Shown here: piece by piece, positions 33,236-43,385 of the stretch
How the letters are laid out: the number at the start of each line of letters is the position of its first letter
Numbering within the stretch: the stretch's first letter is position 1
NCBI RefSeq assembly: GCF_030159955.1
Contig: NZ_BSNK01000001.1
Span: 1,116,001 to 1,180,000 of the forward strand
DNA: 64,000 nucleotides
DNA from: Algimonas ampicilliniresistens
GTDB lineage: Bacteria; Pseudomonadota; Alphaproteobacteria; Caulobacterales; Maricaulaceae
Direction of reading: 5' to 3'
Notes under the pieces: model-generated
What the model was told of the DNA's origin: nothing
The model's input: the letters and a program-made list of their open reading frames with translations, nothing else
The model's database searches: none
Position numbers and translations under genes: made by a program

Positions 33236-35095
33236 ATGTCAGATCCGATCAAACATCTTCGTAACGTCGCCATTGTTGCGCACGTTGACCACGGCAAAAC
33301 GACGCTCGTCGATAAGTTGCTGCGACAATCCGGTACGCTGGACGAACGCGGCACGCTGGACGAGCGGGTCATGGATAGTGGCGACATTGAGCGCGAGCGT
33401 GGGATTACCATTTTGGCAAAGAATACAGCCCTGCGCTGGACCGCGCCGGATGGCCAAGAGTGGCGGATCAATATTGTGGACACACCCGGACACGCCGACT
33501 TTGGCGGTGAGGTGGAACGCGTTCTGTCGATGGTCGATTGTGTGGTGCTGCTGGTTGATGCCGTTGAAGGTCCAATGCCGCAGACCACTTTCGTGACTCG
33601 CAAGGCGTTGGAACGTGGGCTTAAGCCCATTGTTGTTGTCAACAAGGTCGACCGTCAAGGGGCCCGTTCTGACTGGGTCGTGGACCAGACATTCGATCTG
33701 TTTGATCGTCTCGGTGCCACTGATGAACAGCTCGACTTCCCAACCGTCTTCGCCTCAGCCATCAATGGTTGGGCGACGCATGAGGTCGACACAATCGGCA
33801 CCGACATGACGCCGCTTTTCGAAACGATTGTCGCGCATGCGCCTAAGCCGTCCGTCGACCCGAATGGTCCCCTGCAGCTACAGGTCAGCGCGCTAGACTA
33901 TGACAGCTATAAAGGTGTGATCGGCATCGGTCGCATTCAGCGCGGCGTGATCAAAAAGGGACAATCTGTTGTCGTTGCGTCTCCGGATGGCCGTGAGCGT
34001 AAAGCCAAGATTGCCCAGCTTTTCGGGTTTATGGGCTTGGAGCGCGTTGAGGCTAACATGGCGACGGCTGGCGATATTGTGACGTTCACAGGGATCGAAG
34101 GTTTGGGTCTGTCCGACACGATTTGCGATCCAGAGCATGTTGAATGTCTGCCAGAACTTTCGGTCGATGAACCGACGATCTCTATGACCTTCCAAGTCAA
34201 TGACAGCCCCTTTGCTGGTCGCGAAGGCAAATATGTCACATCGCGCAACATCAAAGACCGGCTCGACCGAGAGTTGATCCACAATGTGGCTTTGCGAGTC
34301 GAACAACTCGCTGAGGCTGACAAGTTCCGGGTGTCTGGCCGGGGTGAGCTCCACCTTTCGATCCTGATCGAGAATATGCGCCGTGAAGGCTATGAAGTGG
34401 CCATTTCCCGTCCGCAGGTGATCAATAAAGAAATTGACGGCGTCCTATGTGAGCCTTGGGAAACGCTGACGGTCGATCTTGAAGAAGGCACAGAAGGCAC
34501 GATCATTCAGCGCCTGAATGAGCGAAAGGGTGATCTGAAGAATATGGAGCCGGACGGCAAAGGTCGCGTTCGTCTTGACTATGACATCCCGACGCGCGGC
34601 CTGATCGGCTTCCGCGGAGATTTCATGACGCTGACATCCGGCAATGGCCTGATGTATCATAACTTTGACCGCTACGCGCCGCGCGCCAAGGCGGGGATTG
34701 GCCGTCGTCAAAAAGGGGCGCTGATTTCAAACTCAACAGGCAAAGCGGCGGCTTTCGCTCTGTGGAACCTGCAGGAGCGTGGCAAACTGTTCATCGGTCA
34801 TGCCGTTGAAGTTTACGAAGGTATGGTCATCGGCGTGAACTCGCGTGAGAACGATCTGACCGTGAACCCACTCAAAGGCAAAAAGCTGACCAATGTCCGG
34901 GCGTCCGGAACAGATGATGCTGTGGTCCTTGTGACACCGATTGAGATGACTTTGGAAGGTGCTTTGGAGTTCATCAATGATGATGAGCTGGTCGAAGTGA
35001 CACCTGAGAACATCCGGGTCCGCAAGCGCTTCTTGCTCGAGCACGAGCGTAAGAAAGACAGTCGCGCCCGTGAAGCTCTGGAAGGCGCCGAATAG
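33236..35095 (+). CDS. typA: Ribosome-associated GTPase TypA/BipA
   Basis: 619 residues, translational GTPase. G1 AHVDHGKTTL, G2 ERGITI, G3 DTPGHADFGGEVER and G4 NKVDRQGAR are intact, followed by beta-barrel domain II, the EF-G-like domains and the BipA-specific C-terminal domain (PLKGKKLTNVRASGTDDA). It assists 50S assembly and stress responses. GTLDERGTLDER in the switch I area looks like a duplication but has the same length as E. coli, so nothing is inserted. Stands alone between divergent and convergent neighbours. Confidence 0.97.
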   Translation: MSDPIKHLRNVAIVAHVDHGKTTLVDKLLRQSGTLDERGTLDERVMDSGDIERERGITILAKNTALRWTAPDGQEWRINIVDTPGHADFGGEVERVLSMVDCVVLLVDAVEGPMPQTTFVTRKALERGLKPIVVVNKVDRQGARSDWVVDQTFDLFDRLGATDEQLDFPTVFASAINGWATHEVDTIGTDMTPLFETIVAHAPKPSVDPNGPLQLQVSALDYDSYKGVIGIGRIQRGVIKKGQSVVVASPDGRERKAKIAQLFGFMGLERVEANMATAGDIVTFTGIEGLGLSDTICDPEHVECLPELSVDEPTISMTFQVNDSPFAGREGKYVTSRNIKDRLDRELIHNVALRVEQLAEADKFRVSGRGELHLSILIENMRREGYEVAISRPQVINKEIDGVLCEPWETLTVDLEEGTEGTIIQRLNERKGDLKNMEPDGKGRVRLDYDIPTRGLIGFRGDFMTLTSGNGLMYHNFDRYAPRAKAGIGRRQKGALISNSTGKAAAFALWNLQERGKLFIGHAVEVYEGMVIGVNSRENDLTVNPLKGKKLTNVRASGTDDAVVLVTPIEMTLEGALEFINDDELVEVTPENIRVRKRFLLEHERKKDSRAREALEGAE

Positions 35096-35103
35096 CTAGA
35101 GCG

Positions 35104-35511
35104 TTAGGTCCGCTTGATCTTAAAAGGCGGCCGCTCATAACCATAAATGGACGCGGCTGATTTAATCAGCCGCGATTCCTCGGCGACATATTCATTGTCG
35201 GCGATCGTGATCGCCACAAGCGCGTCATAGATTGCCTCACAGTGCTGAGCGTCTTTAAACCGTGTGAGCGCTTTCAGAACGAGCGTATTTCCGCCCTTAT
35301 CCCAGAGTTGATCTTCAAGATCCTCTTTCCGCTCTTCAAACCAACCCATCATGTCTTCCGCAATCATGGTCGGATGATCGAAAAGTTCGAGTAGGCCATT
35401 CGCCAGCAGGAAAAACGCAGTCTGTTCGACCGCTCTGACCTTATGGTCAATCACGACGGCGATCGCCAAAGGCATCAAGATTTCGTCGACAGTGTGGGTT
35501 GTTGTACTCAT
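35104..35511 (-). CDS. TerB-like helical protein
   Basis: 135 residues, all-helical. The two halves VDEILMPLAIAVVIDHKVRAVEQTAFF and ALVAITIADNEYVAEESRLIKSAAS resemble TerB/tellurite-resistance-type repeats with acidic (Asp/Glu) putative metal-binding positions, but the match is weak and only judged by eye. The start at 35511 (AGGATC upstream) lies 1 nt after the FAH gene stop, so the two are co-transcribed. Near the 3' end a perfect 10-bp inverted repeat (CGCGGCTGAT, TTA, ATCAGCCGCG at 35152-35174) lies within the coding sequence. Confidence 0.7.
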   Translation of the reverse strand: MSTTTHTVDEILMPLAIAVVIDHKVRAVEQTAFFLLANGLLELFDHPTMIAEDMMGWFEERKEDLEDQLWDKGGNTLVLKALTRFKDAQHCEAIYDALVAITIADNEYVAEESRLIKSAASIYGYERPPFKIKRT

Positions 35512-35512
35512 A

Positions 35513-36166
35513 TTAGATGATCCTGACTCTGATCGGTTCGAGGCCTTCAATGCCGCCTTCAAGCTCATCACCGATCACGGCAGGGCCGACGCCGTCCGGC
35601 GTTCCGGTATAGATAAGGTCGCCGGGGCCAAGATCCATATCGCTGCCGATCTGATGGATAATCTCATTCACTGACCAGATCATGTCGGACAGTCGCGCAT
35701 GTTGAACGATTTCGCCGTTCTTTCTCAGCACGATATGCGCATTTTCGAGGGAAGTATTTCCAGCCTGAGTGAGATTGGAGCAGGGGGCGGCGGAGGCAAA
35801 ATCTTTGGCTCGTGACCAAGGCGCGCCCTTGGATTTAGCAAGGCTTTGTAGATCCCGGCGGGTGAGGTCGATCCCAACGCCATAGGCGAACACACCATCT
35901 GGCCCGATGGCGGCGACCAGTTCGACTTCGTAATGCATGTCGGACGTGTTGGGCGGATAATGGATTTGAGAGCCGTTTTCGACTAAGGCTTCGGGCGCTT
36001 TGGTAAAGATGATCGGTTCTGAACGCACCGGGTCTCCGCCCATTTCTTTCACATGCGCTGCATAGTTCCGCCCAACGCAATAAATTTTGCGCACTGGAAA
36101 TCGCTTATCTGTGCCAACAACGGGCAGGGAGACAGGATCGGATGGCGGGAACACATAATCGTTCAT
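35513..36166 (-). CDS. Fumarylacetoacetate hydrolase-family protein
   Basis: 217 residues, the short FAH form. Metal-binding acids are in [12 protein letters not shown] (ExE) and the downstream Asp region [27 protein letters not shown] and [11 protein letters not shown] are the usual family blocks. Members cleave C-C bonds of acylpyruvates or decarboxylate oxaloacetate. The start at 36166 has GAGG 6 nt upstream. It is divergent from the haloalkane dehalogenase gene (50 nt) and precedes the TerB-like gene. Confidence 0.92.
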   Translation of the reverse strand: MNDYVFPPSDPVSLPVVGTDKRFPVRKIYCVGRNYAAHVKEMGGDPVRSEPIIFTKAPEALVENGSQIHYPPNTSDMHYEVELVAAIGPDGVFAYGVGIDLTRRDLQSLAKSKGAPWSRAKDFASAAPCSNLTQAGNTSLENAHIVLRKNGEIVQHARLSDMIWSVNEIIHQIGSDMDLGPGDLIYTGTPDGVGPAVIGDELEGGIEGLEPIRVRII

Positions 36167-36216
36167 TGTCGACCTCAATTTGTCTCACTAGTCTATCAAG
36201 ACAGATCGGAGGGGTC

Positions 36217-37110
36217 ATGGAAAAACTGAGAACGCCGGACGAACGGTTTAATGGGCTTCCAGATTACCCATTTGAACCGAATTATGCCACCGTTGGGGAC
36301 GATCTCCGCCTGCACTATGTCGACGAGGGCGCAAAAAGCGCCCGCCCTGTCTTGATGATGCATGGCGAGCCGAGTTGGTCATTTCTCTATCGACATATGA
36401 TCCCACCCGTTGCTGAAGCTGGGTTTCGGGTCATTGCGCCGGACCTGATTGGGTTCGGTAAGTCAGATAAACCGACTGAGACATCAGATTACAGTTATAG
36501 CTCCCATGTTGAATGGATGCTGGAATGGTTCGACAGTCTTGATCTGTCCGGAGTGGTGCTCTTCTGTCAGGATTGGGGTGGCTTGATTGGGCTTCGCCTC
36601 GTCGCGGCACGACCGGATCGCTTCGCAGCCGTCATTGCTGGAAATACTATGTTGCCAATTGGCGAAGGCACGCCGCCAGATGCCTTTCTAGCGTGGCAAC
36701 AATTCTCACAAACCGTGCCGGAATTTCCGACCGGTATGATTCTTCAAGGCGCCTCGGTCCGGGACTTAACTGCAGAAGAGGTTGCGGGCTATGATGCGCC
36801 CTATCCCGATGAAAGTTTTAAGGCGGGGGCACGTATTTTCCCGGCACTCGTGCCGACTGCGCCAGACCATGACGGTGTGGCCGACAATCGCGACGCGTGG
36901 AAAGTCCTGTCCGCCTGGGACAAACCGTTCGTGACCTGTTTCTCTGATCAGGATCCGGTAACCAAAGGCGGTGACAAGATTTTTCAAGCACGCGTGCCGG
37001 GCACAAAAGGGCAGCCGCATCGAACCATCAAAGATGGCGGTCACTTCTTACAGGAAGATCAGCCCGGCGAATTGGCCGAGCTGATTATTGAGGTCGCAAA
37101 GACGCTTTAG
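36217..37110 (+). CDS. Haloalkane dehalogenase, HLD-I type
   Basis: 297 residues, alpha/beta hydrolase. The nucleophile elbow is CQDWGG with Asp119 in place of serine and the halide-binding Trp120 beside it; the oxyanion/halide loop is [15 protein letters not shown] (Glu51, Trp54). The general base is His276 in DGGHFLQED, and an acid lies in [10 protein letters not shown] (Asp244 or Asp246). This order matches DhlA-like subfamily I, which hydrolyses haloalkanes to alcohols and halide; marine bacteria often carry them. Substrate range cannot be read from sequence. GGAGGGG gives a strong ribosome site. It shares a TTAG stop overlap with the SIMPL gene. Confidence 0.9.
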   Translation: MEKLRTPDERFNGLPDYPFEPNYATVGDDLRLHYVDEGAKSARPVLMMHGEPSWSFLYRHMIPPVAEAGFRVIAPDLIGFGKSDKPTETSDYSYSSHVEWMLEWFDSLDLSGVVLFCQDWGGLIGLRLVAARPDRFAAVIAGNTMLPIGEGTPPDAFLAWQQFSQTVPEFPTGMILQGASVRDLTAEEVAGYDAPYPDESFKAGARIFPALVPTAPDHDGVADNRDAWKVLSAWDKPFVTCFSDQDPVTKGGDKIFQARVPGTKGQPHRTIKDGGHFLQEDQPGELAELIIEVAKTL

Positions 37111-37829
37111 TCGGCGATGGCGTAGCTCATCGTCACTGTGGCGCTGATTTCGCGCTGGCCTGGCGCCAGCGGCGGAGCGGCGTCCATGGCTTCCATCCGT
37201 GCACCCATATTCATCACCTGATTATAGATCGGTCCCGGTGCGCTGCCTTCGCTTAGCGACAGCAATTTACCGAGCCGCACATTAGCGGCCTGCGCCATTG
37301 TCCGTGCCTTCATTTGAGCCTTAGCAATTGCGGCAGCCCGGGCTTGGGCTTGCGCTGCGTCCGGTTCGCTCACGGTGAATTGGACATTATTGATGTTGTT
37401 GATGCCCGCTTGCAGCAACGCGTCGATCATTGGACCGGTGCGGTCTAACTCACGCGTGCTCACGGTGATTTGGTTGCTCGCTTGATAACCGACGAGCAAG
37501 GGCTGACCGTTCTCACGATTTTCGTAATTATAGCGCGGATTGAGGTTCAGGTAGGAGGTTGAAATGTCTTTCGGAGGAATGCCGTTGGCTTCCAGCGTTG
37601 CATAGACATTGCGCATCAGCTGCGAATTCTTCGCCATGGCTTCTTGAGCCGTTTTGCCCTCGGTTTGCACACCCGCAGAGACAGAGGCTCGATCCGGAAC
37701 GGCATCGGCAGAGGCACTGGCTGTCACATGGATGACGCCGGGCATCTCGCTGGCGTCAGAATGAGCGTGGGCCAGTGCGGGCATCGCAAGGGCGCTTGTG
37801 GCCAGGAGAATAGGCAGAAAACGGGACAT
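37107..37829 (-). CDS. SIMPL-domain (DUF541) periplasmic protein
   Basis: 240 residues with signal peptide [22 protein letters not shown]. The mature protein is a DUF541/SIMPL domain: [46 protein letters not shown] and the central [26 protein letters not shown]. Members (for example E. coli YggE) are linked to oxidative stress and envelope physiology, with unclear chemistry. Start at 37829 has AAAGG upstream. Divergent from the SDR gene with 60 nt between. Confidence 0.9.
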   Translation of the reverse strand: MSRFLPILLATSALAMPALAHAHSDASEMPGVIHVTASASADAVPDRASVSAGVQTEGKTAQEAMAKNSQLMRNVYATLEANGIPPKDISTSYLNLNPRYNYENRENGQPLLVGYQASNQITVSTRELDRTGPMIDALLQAGINNINNVQFTVSEPDAAQAQARAAAIAKAQMKARTMAQAANVRLGKLLSLSEGSAPGPIYNQVMNMGARMEAMDAAPPLAPGQREISATVTMSYAIAD

Positions 37830-37889
37830 ATCGGACCTTTCGTTAGCTTCGTCTTGGCAGAGCAACGCGCGACTGCCAAAGATGGATGC

Positions 37890-38687
37890 ATGGACTATAC
37901 AGGTAAATCCGTATTCATCACAGGTTCCGCACGCGGGATCGGGCAGGGTTTGGCAATCGCTTTCGCTAAATCAGGCTGCAAGGTCATTGGCTGTGACCTA
38001 AGAGCGGACACGCAAGTCGTGACGAAAGAACGGGTAGAAGCCGAAGGTGGCACCTATAACATCATTGAGGCCGACCTGTCCAAGGTTGAGGAAGCCGTCG
38101 TGGCCACAGAAGAAGCGATGGCGATCGGGTTCGATATTCTCATCAATAATGCGGGTATCGCGACGTCGGGGGAATATGATGCGGTGCCGTTTGAGCGCTG
38201 GCGGAAGACCATCGATCTCAACGTCACGGGCTTGATGGCAGTGACACACACGGCTCTGCCGCATTTACGCGAGCGTGAGGCCGCTCATATCATCAATATG
38301 AGTTCCATCGCGGGAGTGATCGGCTCGCCTGGAATGGCGGCCTACACGGCGTCGAAACATGCCGTACGCGGTTTTACGCGCTGCCTTGAATATGACCTCG
38401 ACGGGACGACTATCGGCGTCACGAGTATCCACCCCAGTATGGTGCGGACGCGGATGATCGATGGCGTGGCCCGCTCGAAAACAACTCCGGCCGTCGAAAT
38501 CGAAGACGTGGTCTCAGCAATCCTTAAGGCGATCTCACGTAATCAATCTCAGGTCTTCATCCCGAAATCAACGCGGTGGGCCTTCGATATCGGCTCCCGC
38601 CTCTTCCCCGGCCTGACGCGCAGAACAATGCGCGGCGACGGTCTGCAGGGATGGAAGACAGCCGATAAAGGTGTGCCAGATGCCTGA
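37890..38687 (+). CDS. Short-chain dehydrogenase/reductase
   Basis: 265 residues, NAD(P)-binding Rossmann enzyme. Cofactor motif TGSARGIG, NNAG in ILINNAGIATSG, catalytic Ser in NMSSIAGVIGS and YxxxK in YTASKHAVRG are complete. CDLRA after strand two (acidic) suggests NAD rather than NADP, a weak inference. Substrate unknown. Its last codons overlap the carboxylase gene by 8 nt, so both proteins may act on the same acyl or hydroxyacyl pathway. Confidence 0.9.
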   Translation: MDYTGKSVFITGSARGIGQGLAIAFAKSGCKVIGCDLRADTQVVTKERVEAEGGTYNIIEADLSKVEEAVVATEEAMAIGFDILINNAGIATSGEYDAVPFERWRKTIDLNVTGLMAVTHTALPHLREREAAHIINMSSIAGVIGSPGMAAYTASKHAVRGFTRCLEYDLDGTTIGVTSIHPSMVRTRMIDGVARSKTTPAVEIEDVVSAILKAISRNQSQVFIPKSTRWAFDIGSRLFPGLTRRTMRGDGLQGWKTADKGVPDA

Positions 38688-40209
38688 TCAACCGACCGAT
38701 TGGTCCGCTGAACTCGAACAAAAAGCTCTCCGTGAGGGCTTCGCTGAGGACATGGGCGGTGCCGACAAGGTCGCCCGCCAAAAGGGCCGCGGCAAGCTGA
38801 CGGCCCGTGAGCGGATCGACGGATTGCTCGATGACGGATCATTTCGAGAAATCGGTAAGCTGGCCGGGGCCGGCCAGTATGATGCGGATGGGAAGCTAAT
38901 CCGGTCGGCGGCGTCCAATTTCATCTATGGGCAGGGCGCGATTGCGGGTCGCCCGGTCGTTGCCTCAGCTGATGATTTCACCGTTCGCGGCGGGGCCTCT
39001 GACGCCGCGATCTATCGCAAGTTCATCCATGCTGAGAAAATGGCGTCAGAATTCGGTATCCCACTGGTCCGGATGATTGATGGGACGGGCGGCGGTGGAT
39101 CGGTCAAATCGCTTGAAACAATGGGCTATACCTATGTGCCGGAAGTGCCGGGGTTTGAGACCATCACAAAAAATCTACGGACCGTTCCTGTTGTGGCGTT
39201 GGCGCTAGGCCCTTGCGCGGGTCTCGGTGCCGCAAGAGTCGTGGCGTCGCATTACTCCGTCATGGTCAAAGGTCTGTCGCAAGTCTTCACGGCGGGTCCA
39301 GCGATCGTCGCCCCGCTGGGCGAAAGTCTCGACAAAGAAGGTCTCGGCGGATCGGACATACATACACGCAACGGTGTGGTAGACGATGAGGCGGAGAGCG
39401 AAGCGGATGCGTTCGTGCGTGCACGCGCCTTTTTATCCTTCTTACCCGACCGGGCCGGTGATCCGATCCACAGACATGTAACGTCGGATGATCCGAACCG
39501 TATCGATGAACAGCTTTTGTCGATCATCCCGCGTGACCGGAACAAAGCCTATTCCATGCGCGCGATTGTCCGATCCGTTATGGATGAGGGCAGTGTGTTT
39601 GAGATCGGTCGCAAATGGGGCCGCGCCTCAATTACGGCGCTAGCACGGCTAGATGGTTGGCCCGTTGCGGTCATCGCATCGGATCCCAGTTTCCTCGGCG
39701 GATCATGGACGGCTGATACGGCGGATAAGGTCAAGCGGCACGTCGAACTAGCTGAATTATTTGAACTTCCTATTGTGCACCTTGTCGACAATCCGGGGTT
39801 TATGATTGGGCTGGAGGCCGAGAAAGCCGCCACAATTCGGCGCGGCGTCGAAACAATGAGCGCGATTTATTCCGCGACAGTGCCTTGGGCGAGCGTCATT
39901 ATCCGCAAAGCTTACGGCGTCGCAGGTGCGGCGATGAGTGATCATACGCGCTTCCAGTACCGCGCCGCTTGGCCGAGCGGAGATTGGGGCAGTCTGCCTA
40001 TCGATGGCGGTGTGGAAGTAGCCTATCAGTCAGAACTCGCGGCGAGTGACGATCCAGCTGCCGAACTCGCCTCGATTAAGGCACGACTGGCTGAGGTCTC
40101 GTCACCGTTCCGAACGGCTGAGCGTTACGGGGTCGAGGACATCATCGACCCGCGTGAAACCCGCCCTTTCCTGACCAACTTCATCCAGCTGGCCATGCGC
40201 CGCGCTTAG
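38680..40209 (+). CDS. Acyl-CoA carboxylase, carboxyltransferase (beta) subunit
   Basis: 509 residues, the length of propionyl-/methylcrotonyl-CoA carboxylase beta subunits and MmdA. The N-terminal GRGKLTARERIDGLLDDGSF, LGPCAGLGAARVVASHYSVMV in the first half, and VDNPGFMIGLEAEKAATIRRG with AYGVAGAAM in the second half mark the two crotonase-like carboxyltransferase lobes. A biotin carboxylase (alpha) gene is not in the window, so the substrate cannot be inferred. AAAGG upstream supports ATG 38680. The TAG stop overlaps that of the convergent flavin oxidoreductase. Confidence 0.9.
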   Translation: MPDQPTDWSAELEQKALREGFAEDMGGADKVARQKGRGKLTARERIDGLLDDGSFREIGKLAGAGQYDADGKLIRSAASNFIYGQGAIAGRPVVASADDFTVRGGASDAAIYRKFIHAEKMASEFGIPLVRMIDGTGGGGSVKSLETMGYTYVPEVPGFETITKNLRTVPVVALALGPCAGLGAARVVASHYSVMVKGLSQVFTAGPAIVAPLGESLDKEGLGGSDIHTRNGVVDDEAESEADAFVRARAFLSFLPDRAGDPIHRHVTSDDPNRIDEQLLSIIPRDRNKAYSMRAIVRSVMDEGSVFEIGRKWGRASITALARLDGWPVAVIASDPSFLGGSWTADTADKVKRHVELAELFELPIVHLVDNPGFMIGLEAEKAATIRRGVETMSAIYSATVPWASVIIRKAYGVAGAAMSDHTRFQYRAAWPSGDWGSLPIDGGVEVAYQSELAASDDPAAELASIKARLAEVSSPFRTAERYGVEDIIDPRETRPFLTNFIQLAMRRA

Positions 40210-41297
40210 TAGAGTTTGGTCAGCGACTTGGCGTCGTAATCCGCCAATTCGTCTTCGCGACCTTCAAGCACCTTGGTCGCCCATTCCGGATCTTGCAGCA
40301 AAGCCCGGCCGACAGCGACGAGGTCGAACTCGCCTTTTTCCAGCCGTTCGGTCAAATCATCGAGCGACGCGGCCTTGGAATTTTCGCCTTGGAAGGCACC
40401 GATGAAGTCTGAGGACAGTCCCACGCTGCCGACTGTGATTGTTGGTAATCCGGTCAACTTTTTGGCCCAGCCCGCAAAGTTAAGGTCGGAGCCGTCAAAT
40501 TCTGGCTCCCAGAAGCGACGTTGCGAACAGTGTAGGCAATCAACGCCCGCATCAACGAAGACTTTGAGCCAGTCTTCCATTTCTTGCGGCGTTTCAGCGA
40601 GACGGGCCGAGAAATCCTGCTGCTTCCACTGCGAAATACGGATGAGGATGGGCATGTCCGGGCCCACGGCTTTTCGGCATTCGCGGATTATGTCGGCCGC
40701 GAAGGTGGCGCGTTCAGCCAGCCCGCCGCCATATTTGTCTTCGCGCGCATTCATCACGTCCCAGAAGAACTGATCGATGAGATAGCCATGGGCGCCGTGG
40801 ATTTCGATGGCGTCAAAGCCTAGCTCTTTGGCGTAAGCGGCGGACCGCGCATAGCTGTTGACCATGTCGGCCACGTCTTCATCGCTGGGCGGCGGCATCA
40901 CGGCTTTACCTGTGTGGGTGATGCCGGACGGAGAATCGGATGGGGCGTCGGGATAGTGACCCGTTCCGGGTTTGCGCATCATGCCAACATGCCAGAGTTG
41001 CGGCGCGATCAATCCGCCTTCCGCCTTGACCTGTTCAACAACGCGCTTCCAGCCATCCAAGGCTTCATCGTAGAATTTAGGCACATTGCCGTCATTGCCG
41101 GCCGCTTTCCGGTCTATGACGGTACCTTCCGTTAGGATCAGACCGACATTGTTGGCTGCGCGGCGCGCATAATAATCCGCAACATTCTGGCCGGGTATTC
41201 CATCGGGTGAGAAGCTCCGAGTCATGGGGGCCATGACGATACGATTGGGCAGCTCCAGCGAACCGAGCGAGAAGGGCGTAAAAAGAGGATTTGTCAT
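40206..41297 (-). CDS. Old yellow enzyme-family NADH:flavin oxidoreductase
   Basis: 363 residues, FMN-dependent TIM barrel. N-terminal NPLFTPFSLGSLELPNRIVMAPMTR, catalytic region HGAHGYLIDQFFWDVMNAREDKYGG (His/His or His/Asn pair for substrate) and the C-terminal phosphate site VAVGRALLQDPEWA match OYE-family ene-reductases. It reduces activated C=C bonds; the native substrate is unknown. Start 41297 has AGGCAGG upstream. A 67-nt gap separates it from trpA on the same strand. Confidence 0.91.
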   Translation of the reverse strand: MTNPLFTPFSLGSLELPNRIVMAPMTRSFSPDGIPGQNVADYYARRAANNVGLILTEGTVIDRKAAGNDGNVPKFYDEALDGWKRVVEQVKAEGGLIAPQLWHVGMMRKPGTGHYPDAPSDSPSGITHTGKAVMPPPSDEDVADMVNSYARSAAYAKELGFDAIEIHGAHGYLIDQFFWDVMNAREDKYGGGLAERATFAADIIRECRKAVGPDMPILIRISQWKQQDFSARLAETPQEMEDWLKVFVDAGVDCLHCSQRRFWEPEFDGSDLNFAGWAKKLTGLPTITVGSVGLSSDFIGAFQGENSKAASLDDLTERLEKGEFDLVAVGRALLQDPEWATKVLEGREDELADYDAKSLTKLY

Positions 41298-41364
41298 GGC
41301 CTGCCTCTGCCAAGCTGTCGGCTTTCGGTAAAGCGAAGACCGCCCCACATGTGTGATAGACAGT

Positions 41365-42147
41365 CTATCGCGCCGTGTGCGTGGCGTCGGCCAGAGCGCG
41401 GACAAGATCTAATGCGGCCTCTTCGCCGTCTTCATGCAAGGCTTTGACGATCGCTGTTCCGACCACGACGCCGTCCGCCTCTTTGGCGATCTGCGACGCG
41501 CGTTCGGTGGTTTTCACACCAAATCCGACCACAACAGGCAAATGGGCGGCATCACGAACCCGGGTCACTTGTTCAGCGACTGAGCCGCCTTGTGCGAGCG
41601 CTGCACCTGTCACACCGGTCATGCTGACATAATAGACAAAACCAGAGCTACCGGAGACGACTTTGGGAAGTCGTTCGGCATCGGTTGTTGGGGTGGCGAG
41701 GCGGATTAATGAGAGGCCGCGTGCGTCCATTTCAGCCCGTAATGGACCGTCTTCCTCTGGCGGTAGATCGACAATGATCGCCCCGTCGATTCCGGCCTCT
41801 GCCGCCCGCTCAGAGAATGCCGCATAGCCCATTTGGTAGACGGGGTTGGCGTAACCCATGACAATGATCGGTGTGGTGTCATCATCACGGCGGAAGGTGC
41901 GCGCCATGTCGAGTATAGACGCTAATGTCGTCCCGGCTTTACGAGACCGAATGCCAGCCTCTTCGATCACGGGGCCATCCGCCATCGGGTCTGTGAACGG
42001 GAAGCCCAATTCGATGATATCAACGCCCGCGCCGGGCAGAGCATTCATGATGCGTTGCGAGGTAAGCGCATCGGGGTCCCCGCCCATGATATAAGCGACA
42101 AAGGCCGGACGCCCCTTGGCGAAAACAGTCTGAATACGGGTGCTCAT
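41365..42147 (-). CDS. trpA: Tryptophan synthase alpha subunit
   Basis: 260 residues, TIM barrel. Catalytic Glu in [21 protein letters not shown] and Asp (DPMADGP) are present, as is the flexible-loop/phosphate segment [10 protein letters not shown]. Cleaves indole-3-glycerol phosphate to indole. Start ATG overlaps the trpB stop by 4 nt (ATGA). Last gene of trpF-trpB-trpA. Confidence 0.97.
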   Translation of the reverse strand: MSTRIQTVFAKGRPAFVAYIMGGDPDALTSQRIMNALPGAGVDIIELGFPFTDPMADGPVIEEAGIRSRKAGTTLASILDMARTFRRDDDTTPIIVMGYANPVYQMGYAAFSERAAEAGIDGAIIVDLPPEEDGPLRAEMDARGLSLIRLATPTTDAERLPKVVSGSSGFVYYVSMTGVTGAALAQGGSVAEQVTRVRDAAHLPVVVGFGVKTTERASQIAKEADGVVVGTAIVKALHEDGEEAALDLVRALADATHTAR

Positions 42148-43385
42148 CCGTCTGTCCCCGCCGCAATATTTTCGCCGAGCGCATCGGCAATCGTGAACAC
42201 GTCTTTATCGCCGCGTCCGCACATATTCATGATGATGATCGCGTCTGAACCTAGGTCTTTTGCAAGATCTAAGGTGCGCGGGATGGCATGGCTCGGTTCT
42301 AGAGCGGGAAGGATGCCTTCCAGCTTGGCGCAAAGTTGGAAATGCTCAAGTGCTTCGTCGTCGGTCGCACTGACATATTCCGCGCGGCCCGTATCGTGCA
42401 GCCATGCATGTTCCGGCCCAATACCCGGATAGTCGAGACCCGCGCTGATCGAATGGGCATCGGCGATCTGACCGTTCTCATCTTGCAGTAAGTATGTCCG
42501 ATTGCCGTGCAGGATGCCGGGCTTGCCGCCCGTTAGCGATGCGGCGTGAAGGCCGCTCTTCACACCACGCCCAGCGGCTTCGACGCCGATGAGGCGGACC
42601 GACGTGTCGGGCACAAAGGCGTGGAATAGGCCCATTGCGTTGGATCCGCCGCCGATACAGGCCACGACGGCGTCGGGCAGGCGACCTTCGCGGTCCAAAA
42701 TTTGCGCTTTGGCTTCATGGCCGATGACAGCCTGAAAATCGCGAACCATAGCCGGGTAGGGGTGCGGACCCGCGACGGTGCCGATGCAGTAGAACGTGTC
42801 GTCGACATTTGTGACCCAGTCGCGCAAGGCTTCGTTCATCGCGTCTTTGAGCGTCGCCGTGCCGGAATGCACGGCGCGAACTTCGGCCCCGAGCAGGCGC
42901 ATCCGGAACACATTCGGTTTTTGCCGTACGATATCGACGGCGCCCATATAGACGATACACTCCATACCCAGGCGAGCAGCGACTGTCGCGGTCGCAACGC
43001 CGTGTTGACCCGCGCCTGTCTCAGCGATGATGCGCTTTTTGCCCATGCGCTTGGCGAGCAGGAGCTGACCAATGCAATTATTGATCTTATGCGCGCCTGT
43101 GTGGTTGAGCTCGTCACGCTTGAAATAGATTTTAGCCGCACTCCCATTTTCTTTGGCGGCATGCTCCGTCAGCCGTTCGGCAAAATAGAGCGGAGAGGGA
43201 CGTCCGACATAGTGGGTCAGAAAGTCGTCGAGCTCTGCGATGAAGGCCGGATCAACTTTAGCTTCTTCATAGGCTGCCTCGAGCGACAGAATCGGTGGCA
43301 TAAGCGTTTCCGCAACAAACCGGCCACCATACTCGCCAAAGCGACCGCGTTCGTCGGGCCAGCTTTTATTCGTCACTCTATCCAT
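42144..43385 (-). CDS. trpB: Tryptophan synthase beta subunit
   Basis: 413 residues. PLP lysine in [16 protein letters not shown], glycine-rich cofactor phosphate loop [10 protein letters not shown], and [16 protein letters not shown] are diagnostic of TrpB1. Condenses indole with serine. The ATG at 43385 overlaps the trpF end by 8 nt. No leader peptide or attenuator was found upstream of trpF. Confidence 0.97.
   Translation of the reverse strand: MDRVTNKSWPDERGRFGEYGGRFVAETLMPPILSLEAAYEEAKVDPAFIAELDDFLTHYVGRPSPLYFAERLTEHAAKENGSAAKIYFKRDELNHTGAHKINNCIGQLLLAKRMGKKRIIAETGAGQHGVATATVAARLGMECIVYMGAVDIVRQKPNVFRMRLLGAEVRAVHSGTATLKDAMNEALRDWVTNVDDTFYCIGTVAGPHPYPAMVRDFQAVIGHEAKAQILDREGRLPDAVVACIGGGSNAMGLFHAFVPDTSVRLIGVEAAGRGVKSGLHAASLTGGKPGILHGNRTYLLQDENGQIADAHSISAGLDYPGIGPEHAWLHDTGRAEYVSATDDEALEHFQLCAKLEGILPALEPSHAIPRTLDLAKDLGSDAIIIMNMCGRGDKDVFTIADALGENIAAGTDG

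Noticed and set aside
33320-33370. Apparent duplication GTLDERGTLDER in TypA
   Set aside because: E. coli TypA has the same length at this place (GTFDSRAETQER), so no insertion or repeat expansion is needed.
35152-35174. Perfect 10-bp-arm inverted repeat as terminator
   Set aside because: It lies inside the coding part of the TerB-like gene and is not followed by a T-run.
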